Positions 35,372 through 46,747 of a stretch of 64,000 bases of DNA are shown here, piece by piece. Every line of letters starts with the position of its first letter. Position 1 is the stretch's first letter. Source of the DNA: Hippophae tibetana (lineage: Eukaryota > Streptophyta > Magnoliopsida > Rosales > Elaeagnaceae); assembly GCA_037013495.1 (NCBI GenBank), contig CM072812.1, positions 78,785,840-78,849,839 of the forward strand, in the 5' to 3' direction. The notes beneath the pieces were generated by a model. That model did no database searches and was not told the DNA's origin. It saw only the letters and a program-made list of their open reading frames with translations. Both the position numbers and the translations under genes were made by a program.

Positions 35372-38071
35372 ATCTTTTATTTTTCTTTTCTCTTAAGAAT
35401 TTCACAAGTACCAAGCTTTAAATCACCAAATTAAGTTTTAAATTAAAATATATATATTCATATCATTAATTGATTAAAAAACAACAACTCTTAAGTAGTG
35501 TGAAAAAATAATAGCAAAAATAAATCAAACCTAAACAACCAGTAAATAAGAATTTGTTATTTATATTGTCTATATAGTAAACAAAAATATTAGTTTTTGG
35601 GAAAAAAATATCCTAATAAATTAATAAGAGAATATAAAAGTTAAAAAAATAAATAAATTTTTTAAAATAATAAATGATGAATTAAGAAAAACAATTCAGT
35701 AAATATTTATAGGTGTGAAAAAAACATATTAGTGTGGAAAACTTTGTTTATGATTAAAACAATACATGGAATTATTTCAAGTTTTCACATATTTTTTTAA
35801 TAAAATCTTATTGAAATTTATAACAATGATTTGTTCTGAAATATTAAGTGATTGAATAAAATAGAGAAACTTAGAAATAAATAATAAAAGTAATATTAAT
35901 AAAAAGATGTAAAAATTCAATGATAATGGTAGTCCCAAAATATTTGTTAAAAAATAAATTTTTTTATTTGTTTATCCAAAAATAAGTAGGATTGTAGAAA
36001 ATAATACATGAACAAACAAGCTTAAGTATAAAATAATTTTATGAAAATTATAAATACAGAAATATAAATATATATATATTATAAATACAAAATTTAAATA
36101 ACATAAATTTTAAATAGAATAAAAAATCGAGATAATTGTATCACACAGTATCTTTAAGATAATTTTTTCACTCACTGTAGATGTTAGAGAATGATGAAAA
36201 GTTATCTCTCAAGATACAACGATTATACAATAATAAACTTATATCACAGTTTATTATAACTTTGAAATTTTTGAACTTTATTGGAATTGTCTACATACTA
36301 GATATATAGATATTGTTGAAACATTATTGATAAAATGTAGACAAAATATATTATTATTTATTTATTTTTAATAATTTACATTTAAATTTAACTATTTTAG
36401 TTTTATGTATTTTCCAATCAAAAGATTTATTTATATATAAATGACTATTACTAAAATTGCATAGCATAAACTTCATTTATATATATAATTTTATTTTAAT
36501 CCCCTTAGGAAAAAAACATAGTTCTATTTTTCTTATAACGTAAATGAATATATGTTTTTTTTAACATTGTACTAAAATGAACATATTTGTTTTACTAAAA
36601 AGATATTAAAAGTGAAATCATATTGAATAATCTAATCATTTATACACCAAAAAAGTATATGAACATTATATAATACAATGACAATCACTACAATCTATAA
36701 AGCATTTATTTTTGCAATGATGGTGAATAAATAGTGTGGGTACATTGTTTTCCTTGTATAGAGTCATACCTAAGTAAGAGATATGGCACCCTTCACTTTT
36801 TCGATAAAGATTTTTTCTTTGTTGTTTTTATAAATGTGTCTCTTTCTTTTACAAGAGTCTTCCTATCTTAAGTTTATTATTTGAATATTATTTTATTTTA
36901 TATTTTTGTTATACTATATACTTTATATACATTTTTCATATATTTTTCACTTTTATTCTACTATTATATAGTTTTACTAATCGAATTTTAGTATAGTAAT
37001 AAATGTTTAACATTTTATCATAAATTTTTAAAAAATACATTAAATAACATCTAAACGAAACCTAACAAAACTAAATTCCTTGGCCCATTAGAAATCAAAT
37101 GAGCGAGTTAGAAACTAATAACTCCAACAAAAACACTAGTTCTATATATCTACACTAAGAGTTCTACCAAGACTTAAAACACCGAGAATATTAATGATAT
37201 TTTTCATATTCTTTTATAATAATTCGATCAAAAATTTCATAAATTTTAATACAATCATTCAAGTAGTTTTAAAATCATTATTTTTAGTATTAAATTTACA
37301 CATAATACCTCATCTAAATATTAATCATGGTTATTTCAATATTTTTCACTAATAAATATTATTTTATTTTATAACAAGGAGGGAGACAATTAAGGAAGTA
37401 TCATGTTTCTTTATATAGAGGTTTTTTTTTTCTTTTCCTGGGAAAACGTTGGGATGTTAAATTAAAATTTAAAAAAAAATTATGGTAAAACAGTTTTGAT
37501 AGGGGAGATGAGCGACATTATGTTGGGGGGTTCATGTCGCAATGATTCGGCATAGTTTCCTAACATATATAATAATTAATCATGAACATATTAATTAATT
37601 CAATATCACATGTAATTGAGAAGTGAAGGCAAAGAATCTCTATTTATGTCTCCTTTGGTTGCCCAATATATGTAGGGCCTCATTTAAGCAGAGGGACACT
37701 CAACACTGTACCTAGTAACCTAGCTTCCATGAAAAATTGTTTCTTTTATAAATCAACAAATATGATAATTGAATCAATACATAAATATCAATAACATTCT
37801 AAGATTTTCCCTAATACACCATATTAATCATAAGTTTAAAAATAACATTAATAAAGTTTATTTTAATAATAAATGTTTAAAAAAGTTTTAACTATATGAA
37901 TATTTCTTGTATATATTAAGAAATTGAAAAAATTAATCATTAAAAGAAAAAAAATTATAAATAACATAAAAATGGCTTATTAAATTCATAAAATGATGTA
38001 TAAAAAAAAGTTCATAAAGTAAAATAAAATCAGTCTCAAAAATAGATTTAAGAAATTAAAAACCTTTTCTG

Positions 38072-38105
<34 letters not shown>

Positions 38106-39339
38106 TTTTATTGCTTCTGCTTCCTTCGGAGAGAAACAGAAAACTTTGTTATCGATTTTTTTTCTTTTGTATTCTTTGTATTGTTATGTTATTTATTTCA
38201 AAAATGTTTTTTTATTTAAGGTAATTTTTTATATTTATTTTAAAATTATTATATTTATTTGTATTATTTTATTATTATATTGTAGCATTTGGTTGGAAGT
38301 TGAGTTTCTTTCATATTAAATCATACATTAATTAAAGCATATACTTGACATAAAAAATCATTGAGACTTCCTTGATATTTGAGTAAACCTTAGGGATGTT
38401 AACGTATTTACCCTTGAAACAATTCTTAATGGGTTTAATATCAATAACCTCTCTAAATTTTAATTAATTATCAATCTATATTTAAAATTGAAAATAATAT
38501 CATTAAATTATAAAATAATATATATAATTGTTGAGGTAGAGTGATACTAACACATAATGTTGTCAGGATTTCATTAATAAATTTTAAAAATATTGAATAT
38601 GTGATTGATTTTTAAAAATTAATTAATAATTAACCAAATTTTTGGAGATAATTGATATTTACTTATTCTTATTGTCTATGAATACATAGATTTAATGAAA
38701 TGCCACTCTGTATTGCCTTGTTGCCAACTAGTCTTCAATGAATTAAAAGATAATCAATCTTCGTTAGTTCGATTAATTATTTCTATGTGGTACAAATAGA
38801 TTATAATCGTACAACTAATCATTTGAGAATAAAAAGGTTGTCCTCTCTGATTGATATTGTTGGTGTCACATAGTTGATTGAGTCCATTACGGGCTCCAAT
38901 TCTCAACTCGGTAATTTTCAAGATGAAGAGTGTTCTTCTGTGTTCAAGGAGACAAGGGAAGTTTTTATTTTATTTAAATAAATAAATATTATATAAGTAA
39001 GATATGAATTGTGTATAGATTCATATCATTTGAAGCAGAGATTAATTTCAAAATTAAAAACGTCATTGTTATATGTAGTTGTTTAGTCTTATTTATATTG
39101 ACGGTAGAAAATTATTCTCGAAATAAAACAAGAAAATATTACATATATTAACCTAAGGAAATTTGAAATAATAATAAAAATATTAAAAAAAATAAGAAAT
39201 AATTCTACATAAAAAATAACTCTATATAAAAGAGCCATGTAATTTGTATTATTTTTCTTCATGTTTTCGTTACAATTGTATATGTATATATAAGAAAATT
39301 TTACTTCTTCAATTACTCTTTAAATTAAACATTTCTTTA
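35372..39339. other. AT-rich region without recognisable genes
   Basis: The part next to 35,372 should include the 5' leader and LTR of copia C, but no primer site or LTR pair is visible. A (TA)n run lies at 38,074-38,101. Around 38,700-38,960 the composition is less AT-rich, but no family is recognised. Confidence 0.45.
38074..38101. repeat. (TA)n microsatellite
   Basis: Uninterrupted TA run followed by a T-run. Confidence 0.95.
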
Positions 39340-39595
39340 TTTACTCCTTTAATTAAGGATTCATTGTTTTACTTTTTGAATTAAGGATTCTTTGTTTTAT
39401 TCTTTGAATTAAAGTTCTTGTTTTATTCTTTGAATTAAAGTTCTTGTTTTATTCTTTGAATTAAAGTCCTTGTTTTATTCTTTGAATTAAAGTCCTTGTT
39501 TTATTCTTTGAATTAAAGTCCTTGTTTTATTCCTTGAATTAAGCTTTTTTTTATTCCTTGAATTAATGTCCTTGTTTTATTCCTTGATTAAGAAC
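39340..39595. repeat. 26-bp minisatellite in the copia D 3' LTR
   Basis: The unit 'tctttgaattaaagtccttgttttat' recurs with 'ttgaatt' at 39,404, 39,430, 39,456, 39,482, 39,508 and 39,534, a 26-base period, with diverged copies on both sides. It lies just inside the LTR start at 39,607, so it is part of, or expanded within, the LTR. Confidence 0.9.
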
Positions 39596-39599
39596 TAAT

Positions 39600-39620
39600 A
39601 TCCAATACTATCCCTCAAGT
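39600..39620 (-). other. Copia D polypurine tract and 3' LTR start
   Basis: The minus strand reads CAACTTGAGGGATAGTATTGGATATTAG. The usual junction in such copia elements is a TTGAGGG purine tract followed by an LTR beginning TGTTGGATATTAG; here TG has become TA. The LTR extends left of 39,607 with unknown end. Confidence 0.6.
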
Positions 39621-39662
39621 TGGATCTAGAAGGTTTATGGATCCAAGCTTCGACAAAAGTCA

Positions 39663-40111
39663 TTAAAACTGATGAGAAGTCAATGGCTTGGTGAAGATGC
39701 CAGTCGCCAGCTGGTCGAAGCTTCTTGTATAATGTGTCTGAATCGCATGTGATTGAACTTGTTCACGAACGTAATGACAATCAACTTCAATGTGTTTCGT
39801 CCTCTCATGAAACACTGGGTTTGATGCTATATGCATGGCTACCTGATTGTCACAAAATAAGGACATAGGAAGAGTTGTAGGAACACCTAAATCACACACA
39901 AGACCTCTAAGCCATATCAACTCACACGCAGTTGAAGCCATTGCACGATACTCAACTTCAGCACTTGATCTAGCGATGACAGTTTGCTTCTTACTCTTCT
40001 ATGTGACCAAGTTTCCACCGACAAATGTACAGTAGCCAATGGTGGACTTGCGATCAATTGCATTCCCTGCCCAATCAGCATCACAATACCCCATGATTTG
40101 TGTGTTGTCAT
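39663..40111 (-). pseudogene. Copia D RNase H
   Basis: Frame 39,663-39,941 reads [49 protein letters not shown] and IFTKPL, a clear copia RNase H with the catalytic Asp in CDNQ. The N-terminal part lies in another frame at 39,917-40,111, so one frameshift separates them. It is among the best preserved pol parts in the window. Confidence 0.85.
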
Positions 40112-41110
40112 TCTTCTTCATGATGATACCACGACCAACTGATCCTTTTAATAAGGGTCAAATGCTCAAGTTTCAGGGAGTTCATGAATTGTCCCACAAT
40201 ACTTATAGAATATGTGATGTCAGGTCTAGTGATTGTTAGGTAGATCAACTTACCAACGAGTCGCTGGTAATAACTTATATCTGTGAGTGGCGTGCCTTTC
40301 AAGCTAGGTTTAAGCTTGCTATCAAGAGGGGTAATATTTGGTTTAGCACCGCTCATGTTAGCTTCCTTGAGCAAATCTAGGACATATTTCCTTTGGTTAA
40401 GAAAGAGTCCCTTATGAGAGGTTGCCATTTCTATACCAAGAAAGTACTTAAATATCCTAAGGTCTTTAATTGCAAACCTTTGTCTGAGGGAATATTTCAG
40501 GTTGAAAATCTCATCAGCATTATCACTTGTAATTATCAGATCATCTACATAAATCAGCACAACCAATTTGCCCATAGCTCCTATGCGAACAAATAGTGAG
40601 GAATCGACATTGCTGCTTTTGAAACCAACACTAGTAAGAACTGAGCTTAGCTTGGCATACCAAGCTCGTGGGGACTATTTCATACCATAAATGGATTTGT
40701 GCAATTTGCACACTAAATCCAGTTCATTGCTTTGAGGATGCCCGGGTGGCAATTTCATATACACTTCTTCTTTGAGATCACCATGCAAGAATGCATTCTT
40801 CACATCCATTTGGTACATGGACCATCCCTTTTTTTATAGCCATGGATAGTAGCACTCTTACTGTGTTCATTTTGCAACATGTGCAAATGTTTCTTTGTAA
40901 TCCACTTCGAATGTTTGAGTGAATCCCCGAGCCACCAATCTTGCTTTATACCTCTCAATTGATCCATCTGACTTGAATTTGAGCTTATAGATTCATTTGC
41001 AACCTACGACTTTCTTGCCTTTTGGAAGTTTGGTGATGCTCCATGTGTTGTGTTGATCTAGGGCTTTAAGTTCTTCTTGCATGGCTTCCTTCCACACCTC
41101 TTGGTTGTTG
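40108..41110 (-). pseudogene. Copia D reverse transcriptase
   Basis: Frame 40,108-40,575 (155 residues) begins at an internal Met just before the active site LVVLIYVDDLIIT and continues through KYFLGIEMA, PLDSKLKP, YQRLVGKLIYLTITRPDITYS. Upstream, broken frames to about 41,110 carry the palm and fingers ([16 protein letters not shown] region near 40,770). Stops occur near 40,600-40,830. Confidence 0.85.
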
Positions 41111-41857
41111 GCCTCATGAAAGTTTTAAGGCTCACTGTAACTCGATATAATGCTGAGGAATGCGGCATGGGCTGGTGCCACTCTCTTATATGACACATAA
41201 TTTGAGATGGGATGTGTGGGTTTGTAGGTGAAAAAGTCTTGAAGTCTTGTGGGAGGTTTCCTAACATGTATTGGATTACGTCGTGGAGCAGAAGGATTTA
41301 TCACACACTCGTTCACATTTTGTACCATATTTGGAGGATCATCTTGATTATCACCATCTTCATGAAGTGTATCATTAAGACGAGACCCTTCATTGTTACT
41401 TTCAGTGAGAGATGCATCAATGTTGACATGGCTATGACTTTGTTATTGTGAAGCCTCAAGTTTGATTCTTGGTAATGGAAACACATGCAAGATGCCATCC
41501 CCTTGACTTGTGTTTTCATGTGACTTTTTGAAAAAAGTGTTAGTTTCATAAAATCGAACATCTTTAGACACAATTAATCTCCTAAGTTGGGAATCATAAC
41601 ACTTATACCCCTTTTGTGTAGATGAATAATCAAGAAAAAATACATTTAACAACTCTAGGATCCAATTTATCTCGATGATGAGAATGAATATGTACAAAAC
41701 ATATGCAGCCAAAGACTCTAAGGTGTGAGAGGTTAATTTTCCTTCCTTTCATGACCTCTAGGGGGGATTTGAAATCCAAGACTCAGTTGGGTAATCTATT
41801 GATGATGTAAGCAGTTGTCATAACCCCTTGGGACAATAATCTCTTTGGTACATTCAT
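41111..41857 (-). pseudogene. Copia D pol linker region
   Basis: Open pieces at 41,443-41,712 contain YSSTQKGYKCYDSQLRRLIVSKDVRFYE, the conserved linker between integrase and RT in copia polyproteins. Pieces at 41,125-41,328 carry a low-complexity region with RNPIHVRKPPTRLQDF. Frameshifts separate them. Confidence 0.75.
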
Positions 41858-42600
41858 TTATAGCATTAATGCTTTAGTTTTTTCAACTAAGTTCTGGTTT
41901 TTGAGTTCAGCTACACCATTTTGTTGAGGTGTGCCAACACAACTTGTTTGATGCATAATGCCATGAATACTCAAATATTGTTTCATGATATGGGACATGT
42001 ATTCGGTGCCATTGTCAGACCTTAAGGTTTGAATTTTAGAGGTGAAGTAATTTTTAATAAGGTTATGAAAGTCCTTAAATACTTCCATAATTTCATTCTT
42101 AGAATTTAAAAGATATAACCAGGTGACTCGAGAGAAATCATCAACAAAAATCACAAAAAACTTATAACCATCAAAAGATTCATTAGTTGGTCCCCATACA
42201 TCTGAATGAACTAGTTCAAAACACTTACTAGCACTAGACAAGGAAGAATTAAAAGGCAATCTAGTGGCCTTAGACAAGTGGCAAGTTTCACATGCAATTG
42301 CATCATTTCCTAAGTTTGGAAATAAAGTTGACAAAATTGGTGGAGAAGGGTGAGCTAAACGTTGATGCCACAATTTATTATCTTGGATAGGGTTAAACTT
42401 GGCTTGAAATCCTCTTGGATTGCTCTTGGATATGTAATAGAGACCACATAAGTAAAACCTTTCACCAATCGTCTTTTTGGTGGCATAATCCTAAAAAATG
42501 ACATTGTGAGGAGAAAAAATGGCTAAGCAATTCAAGGTATTTGTGATTTTTCCTACAGACAGAAGTTGGAAGGGAAAGAAAGGTACATATAAAACCGTCA
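41858..42600 (-). pseudogene. Copia D integrase
   Basis: Frame 41,858-42,373 (171 residues) shows MWHQRLAHPS and CETCHLSK (HHCC zinc-binding motif), HSDVWGP (first Asp), LRSDNGTEY (second Asp), and TPQQNGVAELKNQNL, where the catalytic Glu is in AEL. The D-D-E triad appears complete. It is open but isolated from the rest of pol by stops. The region to 42,600 holds the broken pre-integrase start. Confidence 0.88.
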
Positions 42601-42608
42601 ACTCGATT

Positions 42609-42861
42609 TCATCTGACATTAATTTTATTTTTTTCCTTTCCTAAAATCTTTACATTCTCACCATTTGCAATTGAAACTTGAGAAGGATTTGCTAATTTTT
42701 CAAACTTATGAGACTTTGACACATGGTTTGTCATATGATCTGTGGCACCTGAATCTACAACCCAAAAATCATGCAACATATTTATTTTAAGAGCAGTTTT
42801 AAAGGCTTTTATGATACCTTGCATGTCTTTTATGGTATGAGTTTTGTATCTGCCAAGAAAC
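42609..42861 (-). pseudogene. Copia D protease, truncated by Athila LTR
   Basis: Frame 42,609-42,824 carries FWVVDSGATDHMTNH, the copia aspartic protease active site, followed by VSIANGENVKILG. Upstream sequence (gag) would lie beyond 42,861, but the Athila LTR begins there. The missing gag is not found on the far side of the Athila structure at 54,382, so this is not a simple insertion. Confidence 0.8.
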
Positions 42862-43140
42862 TAATGAGTGCTCAAAAAGCACTAAAATAACCATGATTTT
42901 ATGTACATTAATTGATTAAAAATATATATATTTATATAAATTTGTCTTTTTCGGAATCACGGGTATTCTTATTGTTTTTCAGGTATTTTGGCTTAAAAAC
43001 GCAATTTAAAGACTAAAAGAGGAATACTTGAAGCAATACATCACAAATATATTAATAAATAAGTGGGAAAAGGTCAACAAACATGGAAAAATTGGACAAA
43101 ATGGGTCGAAAAAGGTCAAAAATGTCAAAAAGACGGAAAT

Positions 43141-43260
43141 CGCGCGCCGTAGCCCAGCCCCCCAGCGCCCAGCCGCGCGCGTGCGCAGCGCCCAGCAGCC
43201 CCCCTCCGCGCGCCCAACGCGTTTTCGCCCCATTTTTCACGTGCAGCCGCCCCTGTGACG
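43141..43260 (+). other. GC-rich, CpG-dense patch of the left LTR U3
   Basis: A sharp island of GCGC/CCCAGC sequence in an otherwise AT-rich LTR, about 95-210 bases upstream of the TATA box. Open frames here on both strands are composition artefacts. The right LTR has a longer version. Confidence 0.8.
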
Positions 43261-43352
43261 TCATGCTGACGTCATTAATGACATCAGCAATTCCAATACG
43301 CGTTTTTACATTTTTTAATATTTTTTTACTCATTTTTTCTCTCCATCCTCAC

Positions 43353-43361
43353 CTATAAATA
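43353..43361 (+). promoter_or_regulatory. TATA box of left Athila-like LTR
   Basis: CTATAAATA, followed by a C/T-rich stretch suited to transcription initiation and, 190 bases later, AATAAA (43,551-43,556). This is the expected U3-R-U5 order. Confidence 0.7.
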
Positions 43362-44736
43362 CCCCCCTTCCCTTCACTTCAAAAGACACCTTCAAAACAC
43401 ACTTCTCTCTTCTTTCTTTCTCTCATTTCTTAGTTTTTAAGTTTTTCTTAGTTTTTCTCTTAGTTTTTAGTTCAATTCTCTTAGTTGTAGAGTTCTTCTC
43501 TTTTTGAGAGGAACTTGTAATGTTTTTGTAATAATTTAGATTTTTGATTCAATAAATGGGAGTGCAAATTCCGCTTGGAGGTTTTCCAGCTACGGGAATA
43601 GCGTCGAAGTTCTGTAAGGATTTTATTTTCTTTACAGTTATTTTTATGCTTTATTCTTACATGTTATATTTAATTTGTCTGTGGTTAAATTTAACTATGC
43701 TGGCTGTTTAGTAAAAATGATGTAATAACGACGTTGTTATGCTTGCGAAATATTAAATAGGTAAAAATCTTTAAAATGAATTGATTTTGTTTTTATTCAA
43801 GATTTTATATTAAGAATGTTAGAGAGAAATATATTATTTTTCATTACAAACTTAAACCTGAAAATTAGATTTTAAGGTTTAGTTATCCGGTCTAATTTAG
43901 AGTAGTGCTCTTTTATTTGTTGGTACAATCGCCCGGTAGTTAGAGTGAAACTCTATTTCAAAAGTTTTTATAAGAATTATTATGTGAAAATGTATTGACA
44001 ACATGTTTTCAATAGTGGTTTTAAAACTTGAAAGTTAGTACTCGGATAATTAAATTCTTAAGTTTAATTTGGACACCTTGAATAAAGTTTAAACTGTCTA
44101 ACCCCATCAAAGGTGGCATTTGAATGGTTCATTTTCAATCTCTTAGAAAAAGGAATTAATTTAATTAAGCATATTAGTTATCAACCCCACCCATAGGTGT
44201 TAATTGATTTGTTTAGTTAACAAAGAATATCTAACCCCACCAAAGGTGGTATTTATATAAAAAAAAAGAGAATCAATAAAATATCAATTTATATCTTTAA
44301 TAACCTAGATAATATGAGCAAGCATAATTAATTTAGTTATTATATCCATAAATTCTCCGCTAATATAAATGATAAAAATTTGCATGAATATTTATTGAAT
44401 CTGTATATATGTTTATTTTTAGATAATTATTTATTGAATTTGTATCTATGTTTATTTTTATGTTATTAGATTATATTTAATTAATCTGTATATATGTTTA
44501 TTTTATGTTATTAGATTAGGAACACAAAAACCAAACTATCGTGACAGGATGTTTAGGATTTAATTTCGTTTTTAAAAGTTTGAATAATAAATTAAAAACC
44601 ACATATATTCCTTCCTTAGATCGACCTTGGGAGTATACTTATCATTTTCTTCGAAATGATTCTTGCACTTGCGAGAGTTTTATAAATATTAAAACCAAAG
44701 TATTGGTAAGAATCGGCGATACCGGTTTTCGCTTAT

Positions 44737-44798
44737 CAAGTTTTTGGCGCCGTTGCCGGGGATTTGGTCATCAAGTTTTTGGCGCCGTTGCCGGGGAA
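44737..44798 (+). other. Primer binding site, tRNA-Asp type, duplicated
   Basis: TGGCGCCGTTGCCGGGG occurs at 44,745-44,761 and again at 44,780-44,796, each preceded by TCAAGTTTT. It is complementary to the 3' end of plant tRNA-Asp. The right arm has only one copy, so a 35-base tandem duplication arose in the left arm. Confidence 0.85.
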
Positions 44799-45593
44799 GG
44801 AATAGCGTTTTTAAATTATTTATCAAAATTTTAAAAACATTTTTGTGCTGTAAATAATTGTGATATTTTAACAATAATCAAATTTCAAAATTCATAAGAA
44901 ATAAAAATAAATAAAAAATAAAAAAATAATAATTTTTTTTAATTGTAAAATAATTTAGAAATTTGAAAGTTGAAGTAAAATTTTTTTACTATTCATGAAT
45001 AGTAAAAAAAATTAAAATTTCAAAAAAAAAAATTTAAGTTAATAAGAAATAATAGAGCATGAATAGTAAAATAAAATTACCGTTCATGAATAGTAAAAAA
45101 AACAGAGAATTTTTAATTTCAAAATTTTTAAGTTAATAAGAAATAATATAGCGTAAATAGTAAAATAAAATTACCGTAAAAAAAACATTACTTGAATTTA
45201 TACATAATTAACTAAATAGCATAAAAAGTAAAAATATAAGAGAGTTCTGTCTAGGAGACTAATTCTTGGAAGCCTTTGTGCCACTAGTCTTTCTTGGGAA
45301 CGTTGTTCTGGCTAGGAGAATGGTTTTTAAAGAGCCGTTGCACCACCATTCTTTCCTGGAAACACTCTTGGTTAATACTGATTATGTTATTTAAAAATAA
45401 AAAAATATATAAAAAAATGAATAATAAAAAAAATTAGAAAAAAAAATTTATAATTAAAAAAAAATTTAAAATATAAAAAAAACAAAAAAAAAAATTTAGG
45501 GTTTAACTAGTTTTGTATTAAATACCATGTAAATTTTCTCAAAATTTGTTATTTTTGTTGACAGGAGTTTTAAATTTACGTTTACAATAGTGT

Positions 45594-46747
45594 ATGCGTG
45601 GTAGGAGATCCTTAGGAAACCCCCTTACACCATATGTAAATAATATTCATAAATTTAAACAAGTGTCAACAACACTGGATTCCACCCATCAACCTGTTTT
45701 TGAGCCAAACATAGAACCAAGTCTTAATCCTTTACTAGAACCAAAAGAAATGAAGGAAAACCAACATGTTAGGGAAACCACGATGAAGGAGTTTGCTAGA
45801 CCGGTGATTGGCACGACAACTGCCGCTATCCAGTTGGGAGAGGCTGCTCGGAATTATGACCTTAAAAATATTCATTTTTCTATGCTTCCTTCCTTTTATG
45901 GGCTACCTAATGAAGATTCTCTTTCCTTTATGAGAGATTTCTATGCTACGGTCCAAACATTCCCCCTCGGTATTCTAAACGAGGATCAACTTAGGATGAG
46001 ATGTTTTCCCTACACTTTAAAGGATAAGGCCAAAGCTTGGTTGATGTCACTTCCCCCAGGTTCTCTGATGACATGGGGTAACATTTACAATAAATTCATG
46101 GGAAAATTCTATTCCCACCAAAAAACATCAGAGTTGAGAGGAAAGATTGCTACTTTCTCTCAGATGGAAGGAGAACCATTCCATGAAGCTTGGGATAGGT
46201 TCAAAATGTTTCTCACTCAATGTCCCCATCATAGCTTTCCCCTGCAGTTGCAGAACCAATTCTTTTACGATGGACTTACACAACAATGTCAGTTCATTGT
46301 CGACAACGCTGCAGGAGGAGCAATAGGAGAAAAGACTGCCTCAGAGACGTATAACCTCTTTGAGATGTTGGGTGCTAATTCCCAACAGAAAAGCTCCTGA
46401 GTGAGAAAAGCTGGAGTTCATGAAATCGACTCCAGTAATGATGTTCAACAACAACTTGTTCAACTGACTAAGCAAGTTGCCCTTCTCGCTACACAAACCA
46501 ACACCAATAATGAACAATATGGTTTGTATAGCAACATGGGACATGGTACTGAAGCCTGTCCATATCAAGGAGAAACAACTGGACCTGAACAGGTTAATGT
46601 GTTGGGAGCATATCAACAGAGACCAAGGTTTGACCCCAATTCAAATACCTATAATCCTGGGTGGAGAAGTCATCCAAATTTCTCTTGGAGGCAAAACAAC
46701 CCTCCTTTCACTCAAAGCTCAAACCAGGCAGGCCAGCAATTCCACCC
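45594..46747 (+). pseudogene. Athila-like gag, left copy, with a nonsense codon
   Basis: The frame starts MRGRRSLGNPLTPYVNN and carries a retrotransposon gag domain (LPSFYGLPNEDSLSFMRDFY, MRCFPYTLKDKAKAWL, FYDGLTQQCQFIVDNAAGG). A TGA at 46,398-46,400 replaces the CGA present in the right copy, a C-to-T change at a CpG. The frame then continues to 46,747, where homology stops abruptly in the proline-rich tail. Apart from the stop I see only two amino-acid differences from the right copy over the shared ~384 codons. Gag would form the particle shell and bind RNA. Confidence 0.9.

Larger units (their letters stand above)
42862..44738 (+). repeat. Athila-like LTR, left copy (1,877 bp)
   Basis: It starts TAATGAGTGCTC (right copy has the canonical TGATGAGTGCTC) and ends TTATCA before the primer site. 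A GC-rich patch lies at 43,141-43,260, a TATA box at 43,353 and AATAAA at 43,551. It aligns with the LTR at 52,372-54,381 over its whole length, apart from a longer GC-rich patch in the right copy. In one ~210-base stretch (43,561-43,770) I count about six differences. Confidence 0.88.

Noticed and set aside
43006..43358. Overlapping open frames of 75-93 codons on both strands in the left LTR GC-rich patch
   Set aside because: They arise from GC-rich composition without stops, run on both strands at once and lie in the LTR promoter region; no family resemblance.
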